From NCBI RefSeq assembly GCF_042678945.1, contig NZ_JBHTLM010000007.1, forward strand, positions 1-64,000: a DNA stretch of 64,000 bases, written 5' to 3'. The notes beneath the pieces are model-generated. The model made no database searches and was not told the DNA's origin. It was given only the letters and a program-made list of their open reading frames with translations. The position numbers were made by a program, and so were the translations under genes. Origin of the DNA: Fontibacillus puldeungensis. GTDB lineage: Bacteria; Bacillota; Bacilli; Paenibacillales; Paenibacillaceae. Shown here in pieces: positions 22,834 to 31,105 of the stretch; the stretch's first letter is position 1; every line of letters starts with the position of its first letter.

Positions 22834-25023
22834 TTATTTATTTAATGAGGGATTAGGGACTTGAGTAAATTGACTAGATAAATTTGCAGCCTCTGTATCT
22901 GTAAGAACTTTCCCTCCAGGTGTATAAATACTAACATGGTAAGGATTGTTGGCAGTAGGTGTCGCAACCACTTTATATCCTACATCATTTAGTTTTCCAA
23001 CTGATACTATAGATATCTGATTGTTTTTGAGACCGTTTGACAAGGTTTCGTTAGATACACCCATTCCTCCATTTGCAGACAGAGTATTATTTTTTGTATC
23101 TAATGCTTGATTTGCTTGTAGATCTTTAGGCTTTGCCACTCCACCTCGTAAAATAACAGCATCTCCAGGCAGTTCCGTACCTACTTTGAACGCTCCATTT
23201 GAACCAGGCGTTGCAAGACCAGTACTTCTCTGGGCTCCAACAGTTCCTGGATTACCCGTCCCCTTAGAACCAACATTCGCATATTCATTTTTGGTTAGGG
23301 TAACAGGTTCAGCTATGTTTCTACGTGGTCCTACTCTGAAACTTGAAGTCGCAGCATTTAAGCCAAACAGCATAAATGCTTGTTCTGTTTTAGGGTTTAC
23401 AACTTCCTGGCGATACAAAATCTCTGCTTCAGAAATTGTTAAATCTTTAGTAGCAAAATCATATGCCATCTCAAGGCTGTCAATGGAAGAATTGACATTT
23501 AACTTTAGTTTTATCAGGTCTTTCTTCGATAGCTTTCCTCCACTACGTTCCATTGTTTTGGCCAGCATCAATGCTTGTTCTAATGTGACATCTTCGTTTG
23601 CAACTGAAACAACAAACTTATATTCCGGCTTAGTTACATTATACGATATATTTAGATTCGCACCGGACTTTTTAGTCTCGGCACTGTGATATGAGGTTAC
23701 CGCCAAGTTAGTAACCCCTATGTTTGTGGTAGTAACCGTCTGACTTCCTGTTTCCCTTGTTTTCACATATGGTTCTGATTTTGTAGAAGTTGTTATCCCT
23801 GCACTCTTCAGCGCTTGGTTCCAATCCGAAACTGTAGCATATCCTTTAGCTGATATCCCCTTGTTTACAATACTAATTATCGTTGCTGCTTGAGCCTGAA
23901 GAGGGGTTACAATTCCTGTGTTATGTGCTGCTGCTGAATTTCTTATCGCATCTGCCTGTTTCGAAATTGCAGCTCTTTCATAGGCATTTGTAGCTTTGTA
24001 ATACGAATTGGTCAATGCAATTATACTGGCTTGCGCTTGCACGTTTAATTTACTATCCCTCTGCTGCCAGTGTCCCGTCGGATCAGAATAAACAAGAGGA
24101 TTATTGGACACATAGGTGTATAAATTGAGTGATAGTGGGTCGTTTAAGTTACCTTTGTAAGTATCCTCGCTTAAGAACCGCGCGATCTTCGGATCATAGT
24201 AACGAGCATTTAAGTAATATAATTGACTCTCCTCATCATATTGATACCCTGAATAGCGAACTGGGTTATTTACTGTACCCTCAGAAGACGCAATGTTTCC
24301 AAATGCATCATACTCATAGCTTGCTTTAGTATTTCCAGCATTATCAATAAGAGAGGTGACATCAGCATGACCGTTATACAGGTACATATATTGTTCTGTT
24401 CCAATGGTACGAGTAAGTAATGGACCACCATATACATTAAAAGCGATCTGCTTACCACGTTCATCAGTTTCTAGCACAACGTCGTTATTTTCATAAACAT
24501 ATTGAGTACTTTTGCCGTTTGCAATTTTTTTGGTTCGTAACCCTTCCCCATTGTATTGGTAAAGAGTTGTCCCACTGCCGGTGCTGCTGCTTTCTAATTG
24601 GTTCCATACATCATAATGATAAGAGGCAACACCAGAAACGATATCAGCAATACGCGGATTCTCGTTAGGCTGTCCATAGATAAACATCCCAAAAGTCGGC
24701 TCAATCGGGTTCTCCGGGTCAACTTTTTTCGTTGTTTCCGTACTTTTATTCAGCAGGTTGCCGTTATTGTCATAATGATAAGCTACCTTTTGCTTGGTAC
24801 CTTCGATCGAATTTTGGCTTGTCGAGGTCAAACGGTTCTGTTCGTCATACTCATAGTTTATTACGGTTTTACTTGACCCGTTTACCAACTTTTCTCTTTC
24901 GCGATTTCCGGACGCATCAAAAGCATACGTTGTTATTTTCCCACTAGGTTCTGTGACAGATTGCAGGCGATTCAATGCATCGTAGGTATAGACGGTTTTC
25001 CCTTTATCCTCCCCTGCAATCAT
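22834..25023 (-). pseudogene. 5'-truncated RHS/YD-repeat protein with C-terminal tip
   Basis: From the first RHS-like Met the frame has 729 residues. Residues ~1-300 are YD repeats (TVYTYDALNRLQSVTEPSGK, VINYEYDEQNRLTSTSQ). The core ends with the hallmark ARYYDPKIARFLSEDTYKG and NPLVYSDPTGHW. The remaining ~410 residues are the variable tip, ending with VILRGGVAKPKDLQANQ and ANNPYHVSIYTPGGKVL. Full-length Firmicute RHS proteins are >1,500 residues with a signal peptide and wall or secretion modules; these are missing. The frame runs upstream into antisense of the duplicated third-gene segment, so the break is at ~25,030. The toxic activity of the tip cannot be named. Confidence 0.75.
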
Positions 25024-25032
25024 CTCAGTTTT

Positions 25033-25206
25033 CCGACGGAAGCCGCTCTTGATAGTGACACAACCATCGGCATTCTGCTGCCGCAAATTGCAGACCGACA
25101 CCGTACCGAAATTCTGCAGCTTATGGTGCAAATGGATGATGTGGAGGAGGTGTTGAAATACGAGCGAGGACAAAAAACCGCCCGGAGCCAATCCGGACGG
25201 CAGTAA
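25033..25206 (+). pseudogene. Second, 3' copy of the third-gene segment
   Basis: A 57-codon piece, PTEAALDSDTTIGILLPQIA onward, that matches codons 66-107 of the gene at 20,950 and then carries what must be the native end (YERGQKTARSQSGRQ). It lacks a start. The 127 bp shared with 21,145-21,271 differ at about nine positions; seven are silent, and the two amino-acid changes are at the left edge. Confidence 0.75.
25172..25200 (-). terminator. Terminator of the DUF1349 gene
   Basis: CCGTCCGGA-TTGGC-TCCGGGCGG followed by TTTTTTG on the minus strand. It overlaps the 3' end of the convergent gene fragment. Confidence 0.7.
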
Positions 25207-25236
25207 ATCAAACCTGAACTATCGGAACCATCATTC

Positions 25237-25824
25237 CTATTGATGCGCTTCCCACATGCATTCCGTCAACTCAAACTCACTAAACACCGCATCAAATGAG
25301 GAATTTTCCGGGCTGCAGGCATACACGCCCATTTGAATATCTCCGCTACCCTCAAAAAGGTGAAAAATACGCATTTGCCGATACTCTATCCCATCAGAGG
25401 ATGCTTCAATCAAAAAATCGCTCTCGCGGCGGCTTAGCCGGTAGTAAATCGACTTGACCTCCGCGCTGATATCCGTGGTGGCCCAATCGGAATATCCGTG
25501 ATTCGTCACTACGCTACCCAGTCTTTGAAAAGTCTCATTTTCATATTCAATCGAAGCTTTAAACCAATTATCGCTATTCTGATATATCATCACTCCGCAT
25601 TGATCAAACCGATTTGTACTGTTAAATTCCGTTTTGACCGTAAAGGTGAAGAATGGCTCCGAAATGTTTGTCAGCAAGGCGGGAGCGGAGTCATTTCTAA
25701 AACCGTAATAAGTGCGTTGCCAAAAATCGGTGTTCGGCTCGGTTTTTATTGTTATTTTATGTTCTTCCAGCGTAAAGTCCTTCGGTTCATGAATCCAAAA
25801 CAGCTTATTTACATCAAACTTCAA
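25237..25824 (-). CDS. DUF1349 (concanavalin-like) protein
   Basis: A 195-residue cytosolic protein. It has the DUF1349 pattern: FWIHEPKDFTLEEHKITIKT at the start, QCGVMIYQNSDNWFKASIEY in the middle, YRLSRRESDFLIEASSDGIE and GVYACSPENSSFDAVFSEFE at the end. The fold is a beta jelly roll like that of glycan-binding lectins; members often sit near sugar metabolism genes. No catalytic residues can be named. It is a single-gene unit with its own terminator. Confidence 0.85.
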   Translation of the reverse strand: MKFDVNKLFWIHEPKDFTLEEHKITIKTEPNTDFWQRTYYGFRNDSAPALLTNISEPFFTFTVKTEFNSTNRFDQCGVMIYQNSDNWFKASIEYENETFQRLGSVVTNHGYSDWATTDISAEVKSIYYRLSRRESDFLIEASSDGIEYRQMRIFHLFEGSGDIQMGVYACSPENSSFDAVFSEFELTECMWEAHQ

Positions 25825-25899
25825 TTTGAGCCCTCCATCCTATCTGATTGTGTTTCTTGCTCTATTCAACAAACAAGATAACTTTCCTGCATTTTTCTG

Positions 25900-27231
25900 C
25901 TAAATTCCTGCTGCGGTTTCCTTTGCTGGATCGCCCTTCTCCTGCGCTTTTGTTACCGGCCAAAGAACGCGGCCGAATAAAATGCCCAGCAAACCGAGCA
26001 GGGCTATAGCTGCGCCAAAGCAGAAGAAGATTCGCTCAGGGCCGGCCATTTGTACAAAAAGTCCCCCAAGCAGCGGCGCTCCGATCATGACCACACCCAA
26101 GATGGTGGATTGGATGCCAAATACGCGGCCGACCATGGAGGAGGGCGTCTCTTTTTGCAAACAATAATTAAACGTAACCATAAACAAACCATTGCCGAGA
26201 CCTAAAATGAACCCAAGCAGCAAAATCGGAAGTACGGAAACGCCATGCGGCAGTAAACCAAGGGCTCCCACCGGAACGCCAATTAAGGCATAGCCCATGC
26301 CAAACTTCCAGCCGTAGCCTATCGTTCTTTTTATTTTGTTCAGTGCCATAATCATGAGTATGGCTCCCGCCCCGGATGCCGCGACCATCCAACCCAGGTA
26401 AGACTCCTGGTTCGGGGAAATCGTTCGAAACAGGCTGGTAAATTGAAAATCGATCATCTGGATGACTAGTGCTCCGATTAAGCCAAACCCCATCGTCGCC
26501 AGCAGCAGACGGCTTTGCAGGAGAAGGCCCCAGCCCTCCCTCCACATGGTCCGCAGAGGAATTTTGTTTTCCGACGAAGTCTCTGACGGATGGCCCTTTT
26601 CCTTAACCGCCTCAATCGCCCTGTCGGTGCCTGCTGTCTCCGCATTTCTTACCGTCAGCAGCAGGAAGTACGAGCCCATGCGAAAAAAAACATTCAGCAA
26701 AATGCACCACTGCGGCGATAGCACGGACAAGGCAAGTCCACCCAGTAAGGGACCGGCAATCTTGGAGCCCTGGTTGACGATGCCGTTCCACGAAGTAGCC
26801 TGAAGGAGCTGATCCTCCCTCACAATGCTGCGCGTCAATGACTGCTGGGCCGGTACGATAAAGGTAGAGAGAACCGCACGAAGCATCAGCAGCGGCAGCA
26901 GCCACAGCATACTCGGGGCAAATATGACCAGTAAGGTTAGAAGCGCCGTGAGCAAATCACAGATACGCATAAGCTTTAGCTTGTTTAGCCGATCTGCGGC
27001 GACCCCCGCAAACGATCCGAGCAGGACGCTTGGCAAAGCGTTGACCACCGGGATTAGCGCCAGCATTAAGGGGCTCACCTGCCAGCGGTACCCCACAAGC
27101 ACTTGAATCGCTAAGGTGTCGAACCAGTCGCCGAAGGTAGCTGCGGCATAAGCGCAGTAGACCCGCGTGTATATTTTGTTGCGGAAAAGGCTGGTTTTCG
27201 TGAGGGGTTGCGATTGTGATAAGGTCGTCAT
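25900..27231 (-). CDS. MFS efflux transporter
   Basis: A 443-residue membrane protein starting at the ATG at 27231 (GGAGG ten bases upstream). Twelve hydrophobic segments are visible, with the MFS motif-A-like GSFAGVAADRLNKLKLMRIC between helices 2 and 3 and a long charged centre (RAIEAVKEKGHPSETSSENK). The TFGDWFDTLAIQVLV start is usual for the MFS_3/MacAB-like multidrug exporter group. The substrate is unknown. It is next to a winged-helix regulator in the same orientation, which may control it. Confidence 0.85.
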   Translation of the reverse strand: MTTLSQSQPLTKTSLFRNKIYTRVYCAYAAATFGDWFDTLAIQVLVGYRWQVSPLMLALIPVVNALPSVLLGSFAGVAADRLNKLKLMRICDLLTALLTLLVIFAPSMLWLLPLLMLRAVLSTFIVPAQQSLTRSIVREDQLLQATSWNGIVNQGSKIAGPLLGGLALSVLSPQWCILLNVFFRMGSYFLLLTVRNAETAGTDRAIEAVKEKGHPSETSSENKIPLRTMWREGWGLLLQSRLLLATMGFGLIGALVIQMIDFQFTSLFRTISPNQESYLGWMVAASGAGAILMIMALNKIKRTIGYGWKFGMGYALIGVPVGALGLLPHGVSVLPILLLGFILGLGNGLFMVTFNYCLQKETPSSMVGRVFGIQSTILGVVMIGAPLLGGLFVQMAGPERIFFCFGAAIALLGLLGILFGRVLWPVTKAQEKGDPAKETAAGI

Positions 27232-27306
27232 TTCGTTCAATCCTCCAAATTCATTCAAATCATGCAGCTCATGAAATGAATGTACCGAAAGAATGTCAGA
27301 GAATGA

Positions 27307-28455
27307 TCAGAGGCGATTCAGTCCTTTTTGGATAAGTGCATTCATCTGTGGAATTAGCTTGTTCAAACCAAGCCGCTCCAGTTCATCGTCATACAGGTTC
27401 GCATACTTTTCGCGGATTCGCTCCTTCGGAGGGAACAGCTCGCAAAAATGATTAATCCGATAAAGGGCATACAGATACATCGGAACAAACCCGGAGTTCT
27501 CCAGTACCTGGAGTCCTTCATCCAGCAGGTTTTCCGCATCATACCAAGCCTCTTGCCGGAGTCTCCAAAGCCCCTTCACGATTTTGTAGTTTCCGTTTTC
27601 CCGAAGAAAAGGCTTCGCCGGCAAAATTTTGCCTTCAATCTCATCAGCCATACTTTGCAGCATCCGTTCCTCTGAACCAGCTACAAGATGTACAAATAAC
27701 TCGGTTATCTTCGTTTGCGGGATGAAGTTTTCATACTCCGGATCTGTGAGCACGTGGTAACTCAGCTTTAAGCGTTCCAGCGCTTTTTCCGGCATACCGG
27801 CCAAGGCATATAAATCCAAAATGTTCAAAATCTCCATTTCTCTATGCTGTACCGGCGACAATAGCTTCTTCTCAAGCACTTGCTCACAAATGACCAGCTT
27901 ATCTTTGGGATCACCAGAGAACATATAGAACAACAGGGCCCAATAAAAACGCTCTTGCAGCGGAACGTTATCCGTTTGGAGCAGCCACTGCAAATCTCCC
28001 TGCACAAAATGAACATAAGAGGAATAAAAACTGTCCAGCTTATATCCGAGCGTATCCTGCTCCCGAGCCAGAACCATCATCGAACGGCCTTGGCCGTACA
28101 GGTGATATTTTCGGAGGATGTCGTGCATGCTGTCATGGACCTCTATGTCCTGAGATGTGGGAAAATATTCCTCCGAATCCCTCGGCGCCAAGCCGTACCC
28201 GCTCCCCCGGACTGTTTTGATCTCTACCCCGCTAAACAGGGCTAGCTTCTTACGCAGTCTGTAGATATGGTCATCTACGGTTCGCTCCACCGGATATTCC
28301 AGCGGCCAAACCTGATCCAGCAGCTGCTCCCTGGTAAAATAATGACCTCGATTACGGTAAAGAAACTGGAAAAGGGCAAATTCCTTAGGCAGCAACTGCA
28401 CTGTAACGCCATCCATACTCACTTTTAACTCGTTCTTGTTAATATCAAGCCGCAT
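27307..28455 (-). CDS. Winged-helix regulator with C-terminal helical repeat domain
   Basis: A 382-residue protein from the ATG at 28455 (GAGG seven bases upstream). Residues ~1-90 are an OmpR-type DNA-binding domain (LLPKEFALFQFLYRNRGHYF, then EQLLDQVWP and VDDHIYRLRKKLA, ending VRGSGYGL). No receiver domain precedes it. The other ~290 residues look like TPR-type helical repeats (ILDLYALAGMPEKALERLKL, AWYDAENLLDEGLQVLENSG). The layout is like SARP-type regulators but with a longer tail. It is likely to control the MFS gene directly downstream (75 bp). Confidence 0.75.
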   Translation of the reverse strand: MRLDINKNELKVSMDGVTVQLLPKEFALFQFLYRNRGHYFTREQLLDQVWPLEYPVERTVDDHIYRLRKKLALFSGVEIKTVRGSGYGLAPRDSEEYFPTSQDIEVHDSMHDILRKYHLYGQGRSMMVLAREQDTLGYKLDSFYSSYVHFVQGDLQWLLQTDNVPLQERFYWALLFYMFSGDPKDKLVICEQVLEKKLLSPVQHREMEILNILDLYALAGMPEKALERLKLSYHVLTDPEYENFIPQTKITELFVHLVAGSEERMLQSMADEIEGKILPAKPFLRENGNYKIVKGLWRLRQEAWYDAENLLDEGLQVLENSGFVPMYLYALYRINHFCELFPPKERIREKYANLYDDELERLGLNKLIPQMNALIQKGLNRL

Positions 28456-28511
28456 CCGGAACCTCTTTCCCATGAACAAGCTTCATGCTCCATCGTTACT
28501 ATGTATTTTAA

Positions 28512-28545
28512 AACACAAAAAAATAAACCTCCAGACAAAAGGAGG
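28512..28545 (-). terminator. Terminator of the alcohol dehydrogenase gene
   Basis: CCTCC-TTTTGTCT-GGAGG on the minus strand is followed by TTTATTTTTTTG. It lies 15 bases after the alcohol dehydrogenase stop. Confidence 0.65.
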
Positions 28546-28559
28546 CGAATAGAGCAATA

Positions 28560-29762
28560 TTAATCCTTGATGATTTGGTACAATTTTAGCAAGTCCTCTT
28601 TCCCTAAAATTTTCGGCACGGGGTAGAGGGGATTCGCTTCCTTAAGCGCGCGGTCAACCATCAATGGAATATCTTCTTCCACGATGACGCCGCTTACTTT
28701 TGCAGGAATGTGCATCGCCTTATTAAGGTCCTTGATCCACTTTATAAATTTCTTCGCCTTGATTTCTACAGAATCGGATGCCTGAGTGACACCGATCAAA
28801 TCGGCTAACTCCGCCAATGGCTTGTAAACCGATTTTCCGTAATACTCCAGGACATGCGGTAAAATAATCGCGTTTGCCTGACCATGAGGAACGTTGTAAA
28901 ATCCCCCCAGCGTATGGGCAATGGCATGGACGTAACCAACATAGGCCCGCGTAAACGTAATGCCCCCCAAGTAGGAAGCCTTTTGCATGTTTTTTCGCGC
29001 GTTCTTATTCGTCCCGTTGGAGTATGCCTCAAATAAATTTTCGAAAATCAGACTTATGGCCTCACGGCTGCACCTAATCGTCTCCTTGGTGTTGCTTCTG
29101 CCAATATAAGCCTCCACCGCATGGGTTAGCGCATCCATCCCAGTCGTTGCCGTTATGTGTGGCGGAAGCCCCATCGTAAGCGCCGGATCCAGCACAGCAT
29201 ATTGCGGAATCAATACGGTGTCATTAATGGCAAACTTCTCATGCGTCTTGCTGTTGGAAATGACGGATACCACGGTCGCTTCACTTCCCGTTCCCGAGGT
29301 GGTCGGAATCGCAAATAAAGACGGGATCGCCTTTCTGATTTTGAGCTGTCCCTTCATTTGCGGGATCGTCTTGTGAGGTCTAGCTACACGTGCCCCTACC
29401 CCCTTCGCGCAATCCATCGGCGAGCCGCCGCCAAAGGCGATAATTCCTTCGCAGCGGTTGGCATGGTATAGATGGAGCGCCTCCTCGACATTTTCAATTG
29501 TGGGGTTTGGAACGGTTTGATCGTACACTACATAGCTCACTCCAGCGGCCGTTAGACCGTGAAGTAGTCCATCCATTAAACCGAGCTTCACAATGCCTTG
29601 ATCCGTTACGATCAGCACATGGTTCAAGCCTTTTCTTCTAATCAATGCTGGCAGCTTACTTAGGCTATGCTCGCCCTCTAACAATTCCGGTTTACGCCAT
29701 GGAAGAAAATGAGCGGCTATTTTGTAAGTGAGTTGATACATCCGGCAATACACGTGGTACAT
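28560..29762 (-). CDS. Iron-containing alcohol dehydrogenase
   Basis: A 400-residue group III dehydrogenase; the ATG at 29762 has AGGGGGG six bases upstream. The NAD-binding GGGSPMDCAKGVG, the DALTHAVEAYIG segment and the metal-binding His residues in HAIAHTLGGFYNVPHGQANA fit the family. It would interconvert an alcohol and aldehyde with NAD(P). The ~30 extra N-terminal residues (YHVYCRMYQLTYKIAAHFLP) are found in the YiaY/EutG-like subgroup of Firmicutes. It stands alone, divergent from the riboswitch-controlled transporter. Confidence 0.9.
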   Translation of the reverse strand: MYHVYCRMYQLTYKIAAHFLPWRKPELLEGEHSLSKLPALIRRKGLNHVLIVTDQGIVKLGLMDGLLHGLTAAGVSYVVYDQTVPNPTIENVEEALHLYHANRCEGIIAFGGGSPMDCAKGVGARVARPHKTIPQMKGQLKIRKAIPSLFAIPTTSGTGSEATVVSVISNSKTHEKFAINDTVLIPQYAVLDPALTMGLPPHITATTGMDALTHAVEAYIGRSNTKETIRCSREAISLIFENLFEAYSNGTNKNARKNMQKASYLGGITFTRAYVGYVHAIAHTLGGFYNVPHGQANAIILPHVLEYYGKSVYKPLAELADLIGVTQASDSVEIKAKKFIKWIKDLNKAMHIPAKVSGVIVEEDIPLMVDRALKEANPLYPVPKILGKEDLLKLYQIIKD

Positions 29763-29875
29763 ACCTTGCCCCCCTTTGGTCACTCATCTCATCAGGCCTG
29801 AATGAATGCGTTTTCAATAAAGATTATAGTTAAAATTCGCATTATTTCAAATTTAAATTTATTAACTCTCCCCGG

Positions 29876-29904
29876 TTGACAGCCATTTTGCGTTAGTATA
29901 ATAT
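29876..29904 (+). promoter_or_regulatory. Sigma-A promoter of the riboswitch-transporter unit
   Basis: TTGACA (29876) and TAATAT (29899) with a 17-base spacer; an overlapping TATAAT has 15. It lies ~35 bases upstream of the aptamer. Confidence 0.7.
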
Positions 29905-29938
29905 GTAACTTGCTGTGACGTTACATTTATTTACTTTC

Positions 29939-30057
29939 TCGTATAACCCTGTATTCGGCGATAAGCCAAGGACGGGGGTTTCTACAGGGAGCCTTTACTT
30001 CCTAACTACGATGACAAGGAATGCAACCCATTCCTATCACGTGGTTAGGATTTTTTG
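29939..30057 (+). promoter_or_regulatory. Divergent purine-type riboswitch with terminator (likely ON switch)
   Basis: P1 is TCGTA (29939) with TACGA (30007). P2 is CCCTGT (29947) with ACGGGG (29972). The core J2/3 reads GTTTCTAC (29978), as in guanine/adenine riboswitches. P3 is AGGGAG (29986) with CTTCCT (29998). J3/1 is AAC, putting C at the base that selects guanine. Loop 2 carries an extra GGC-GATAA-GCC hairpin. CCTAACTACG (30001-30010) can pair instead with CGTGGTTAGG (30040-30049), enclosing GGAATG/CATTCC and followed by ATTTTTT: a terminator that cannot form while the aptamer holds P1 and P3. Ligand binding would therefore allow transcription. Confidence 0.7.
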
Positions 30058-30101
30058 CGTTAAGGGAAAAAAAGCTATAGTGCTATACAGGAGGATGTTC
30101 T

Positions 30102-31070
30102 ATGAAGTATTGGATCTCAGTTTTAGCAGGAGCCATGAGTTACGGCATACTGTCAACTATTGTTGTACTGTCTTACGGTGAGGGGTATCAATTAGGGGAA
30201 ATCGTGGGTGCGCAGCTGTTGGTCGGCTTTATTTTTTCATGGTTAACCGCGATTTACACAAAACGCAAGGAGCTGCGTGAAAAAAGAAAGCAGTCAATTA
30301 GTTTTGACGCTGCCACTACGTACCATAGGCTAACTTGGAAGCAAAGAATATTACTAATGCTAGCGGGCACTCCTACGGTTGTCACGGGTCTACTATATTA
30401 TCAATCTCTTCAGTATATACCTGCCTCGCTGGCGATTATTTTATTGTTTCAGTTCACATGGATCAGCTCGGTGATCCATGCGGTGAGCAATCGACAGCGG
30501 CCTAATAAAATTATGCTGCTAACCCTGTTTGTCCTGTTTATAGGTACGCTGCTGGCAGCTGGTTTAAACGGCCAGGCAGCGGCAAACATCAATCGAATGG
30601 GCCTCATATTCGGACTTCTTTCCGCGGTAAGTTATTCCATGTTTCTGTTATTTAGCGGAAAAGCGGTGCCTTCCGCCCATCCTGCCTATCGAAGCGCCTG
30701 GATGGTTACGGGCGGATTTATCCTGCTGATCGTATTATTCCCGCCGCATTTCTTGTTTAATGGCATGCTCGGGGGGCCGTTGCTTATCTACGGACTTTTA
30801 CTAGGCCTGTTTGGAGCATTTATCCCGCCTCTGCTGTTTGCCATCGGGATTCCTCATATCGGGGAAGCCATGGGCGGAATTTTGGGGGCGGCCGAATTGC
30901 CGGTTGCCGTACTTCTTTCCTCCATTGTCCTTCATGAAAGTGTTGGCATGGTGCAATGGTTCGGCGTTGCGTTAATCCTGGTAGGAGTCACTCTTCCTGA
31001 GATGTATAAGATAGGAAAAAGAAAAAGGGGCTACTATCAAAATAGCAGAAGCTTGCAAGCAAAAAACTGA
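30102..31070 (+). CDS. EamA/DMT-family transporter under riboswitch control
   Basis: A 322-residue membrane protein with about ten hydrophobic segments in two EamA halves (YYQSLQYIPASLAIILLFQF ends the first; GEAMGGILGAAELPVAVLLS is typical of the second). A long charged loop lies after helix 2 (TKRKELREKRKQSISFDAAT). DMT transporters export or import small metabolites. With a purine-type ON switch in the leader, a purine exporter in the manner of PbuE is a reasonable guess, though PbuE is an MFS protein. AGGAGG precedes the ATG. Confidence 0.8.
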   Translation: MKYWISVLAGAMSYGILSTIVVLSYGEGYQLGEIVGAQLLVGFIFSWLTAIYTKRKELREKRKQSISFDAATTYHRLTWKQRILLMLAGTPTVVTGLLYYQSLQYIPASLAIILLFQFTWISSVIHAVSNRQRPNKIMLLTLFVLFIGTLLAAGLNGQAAANINRMGLIFGLLSAVSYSMFLLFSGKAVPSAHPAYRSAWMVTGGFILLIVLFPPHFLFNGMLGGPLLIYGLLLGLFGAFIPPLLFAIGIPHIGEAMGGILGAAELPVAVLLSSIVLHESVGMVQWFGVALILVGVTLPEMYKIGKRKRGYYQNSRSLQAKN

Positions 31071-31096
31071 GGAGCCAGATCAAAGCCCCTCAGTTT
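31061..31096. terminator. Bidirectional terminator between convergent genes
   Basis: AAACTGAGG and CCTCAGTTT form the stem. The minus-strand side ends in TTTTTTG (for the SLH gene); the plus-strand side has TTTCATT. Confidence 0.7.
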
Positions 31097-31105
31097 CATT
31101 ACTTG

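Noticed and set aside
21145..25159. 127-bp direct repeats read as phage attachment sites or a transposon target duplication
   Set aside because: Differences between the copies are nearly all silent codon changes, which points to two homologous genes and not to duplicated target DNA; no integrase or transposase is in the interval.
29939..30057. SAM, T-box or c-di-GMP riboswitch as identity of the leader
   Set aside because: None of their core motifs is present; GTTTCTAC with a TCGTA/TACGA P1 and a three-way junction fits only the purine group.
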